Origin: Noviherbaspirillum saxi | GTDB lineage: Bacteria > Pseudomonadota > Gammaproteobacteria > Burkholderiales > Burkholderiaceae_D | Assembly: GCF_003591035.1 (NCBI RefSeq) | Contig: NZ_QYUO01000003.1 | Span: 682,001 to 746,000 of the forward strand | Direction of reading: 5' to 3' | Length of the DNA: 64,000 bases | Shown: one piece after another, positions 63,129-64,000 of the stretch | Layout: each line of letters starts with the position of its first letter | How positions within the stretch are numbered: the first letter of the stretch is position 1 | Notes under the pieces: generated by a model | The model's input: only the letters and a program-made list of their open reading frames with translations | What the model was told of the DNA's origin: nothing | The model's database searches: none | Position numbers and translations under genes: made by a program

Positions 63129-63875
63129 CTAAGCATTGTCAGCAGCAATCGCATTGCGCAGCCGCTCCATGCTGGTCGTCAGATGCGTCAGCATTGCGTC
63201 GCGTGCCTGTTCCGCCTGGCCTGCGGCGATTGCGTCGAATACCGCTTCGTGCTGCTGGTTAACCACGTCAAGATACTGTTGACGCGGCAAGGTTTGGAAC
63301 TGGTGAGTGCGAACCTGCGCGCGAGGAATCGCACGCGAACCGAGAAAGCTCAAGGTTTCGGCGTAAAAGCGATTGCCGCTTGCATTGGCGATGCTCTTGT
63401 GAAAAGCGAAGTCTGCCGCTGTCGAGTCGTCGGCGCGCGCCCGGCAGGCAATCAATTCATCGAGTGCAGCCCTGATCCCGGCAAGTTCTTCCTCGCTGCG
63501 TCGTTGTGCCGCAAGAAAAGCGGTTTCCGGTTCGAGGCTAATTCGGAACTGGAGCAATTGCAGCACTTCCTTGATGGTCTGTACTTCTTTCGGATCGGTT
63601 GCCACGCGCGCACGGCGGCTGGGTTCAAGCACAAAGGTGCCGATTCCATGCCTGGTTTCGACAAGTCCATCGGCTTTAAGACTCGATACCGCTTCCCGGA
63701 CGACGGTGCGGCTGACTCCGTACTGCTCGATCAACTCGATTTCGGTCGGAAACCGGTCGCCTGCCTTGAGTTCGCGCTGGTGGATCCGTTCGGTCAGCAA
63801 ATCAATCAATTGCCGGCTGAGGCTGCCTACATTGCCCCTGTTAGGGTTGCCCGACACTGGTGCGTATGTATTCAT
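63129..63875 (-). CDS. FadR-subfamily GntR regulator of the uronate genes
   Basis: 248 residues. Winged helix-turn-helix (about 20-90: LIDLLTERIHQRELKAGDRFPTEIELIEQYGVSRTVVREAVSSLKADGLVETRHGIGTFV) and FCD domain with ADFAFHKSIANASGNRFY (His for metal). It is convergent with the TRAP operon and carries a copy of the operator 75 bases upstream, so it probably represses itself and the regulon. A second regulator at 52547 shares the type. Confidence 0.9.
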   Translation of the reverse strand: MNTYAPVSGNPNRGNVGSLSRQLIDLLTERIHQRELKAGDRFPTEIELIEQYGVSRTVVREAVSSLKADGLVETRHGIGTFVLEPSRRARVATDPKEVQTIKEVLQLLQFRISLEPETAFLAAQRRSEEELAGIRAALDELIACRARADDSTAADFAFHKSIANASGNRFYAETLSFLGSRAIPRAQVRTHQFQTLPRQQYLDVVNQQHEAVFDAIAAGQAEQARDAMLTHLTTSMERLRNAIAADNA

Positions 63876-63949
63876 CGATGTGGAAAATGCATTAAGGACA
63901 AAAGAAGACGATCCTATTTTACACGGTCTGCCTGAGGGCCCGGATCAAT

Positions 63950-63959
63950 CATCATACAA
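63950..63959 (+). promoter_or_regulatory. CATCATACAA operator of the GntR regulator
   Basis: CAATCATCATACAAAT, 75 bases from the regulator start; suggests autoregulation. Confidence 0.6.
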
Positions 63960-64000
63960 ATGAAAGCGGCGCACGCCGTTTATTGCGGACCGGGCTGACG

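Overview
The window looks like a chromosome segment of a plant-associated betaproteobacterium, probably order Burkholderiales (Oxalobacteraceae/Herbaspirillum-like is my best guess). This rests on the Burkholderiales-type general porin, the GC-rich housekeeping-like genes and the Hrp-style type III secretion genes; no rRNA or tRNA is present to confirm it.

Positions 1-42,150 form a type III secretion (T3SS) island. It holds a nearly complete set of structural genes: sctW-sctS (leftward), sctI-J-K-L after four very small ORFs, and sctV, then sctC-D-N-O-P-Q-R-T-U (rightward). sctS is not between sctR and sctT but about 18 kb away beside sctW. Around the core lie effector-like genes: a TcdB/GT-A-like glycosyltransferase with a DxD motif, a protein beginning MGCVSG like the acylated AvrB/AvrRpm1 effectors, a YopT/AvrPphB-like (C58) cysteine protease, a cysteine-free protein of about eight degenerate repeats, and two chaperone-effector pairs. 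An operon of exported proteins ending in a small L,D-transpeptidase and a PilT-like ATPase also lie in the island.

Regulation can be read from the sequence. A sigma-54 activator of the HrpS type (12,176-14,452) is fused to a C-terminal region with a degenerate Fic motif. Sigma-54 promoters (TGGCAC-N5-YTGCY) precede a HrpL-like ECF sigma gene and sctC. At least eight hrp-box-like elements (GGAACY-N15/16-CCACNNA) precede effector and structural operons, including genes on the left edge and a frameshifted effector remnant.

From about 43 kb to the end the window encodes uptake and oxidative catabolism of hexuronates or aldarates: uronate dehydrogenase, SMP-30 lactonase, galactarate dehydratase, 5-keto-4-deoxyglucarate dehydratase, 2-oxoglutarate semialdehyde dehydrogenase, an aldose epimerase, a TRAP transporter, a second almost identical orphan DctP, a porin, a Gfo/Idh/MocA oxidoreductase, a chemoreceptor and two FadR-type GntR regulators. 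Eight copies of CATCWTACAW in front of these genes mark a probable shared operator. Together the two halves suit a bacterium that contacts plant cells and eats pectin-derived sugar acids.

Three short non-coding elements with terminal inverted repeats (MITE-like) are present. One splits a short-chain dehydrogenase gene with a clear TAA target duplication, one sits beside a truncated polysaccharide-lyase-like gene, and one lies upstream of the orphan dctP, with a solo end abutting the stop codon of sctK.
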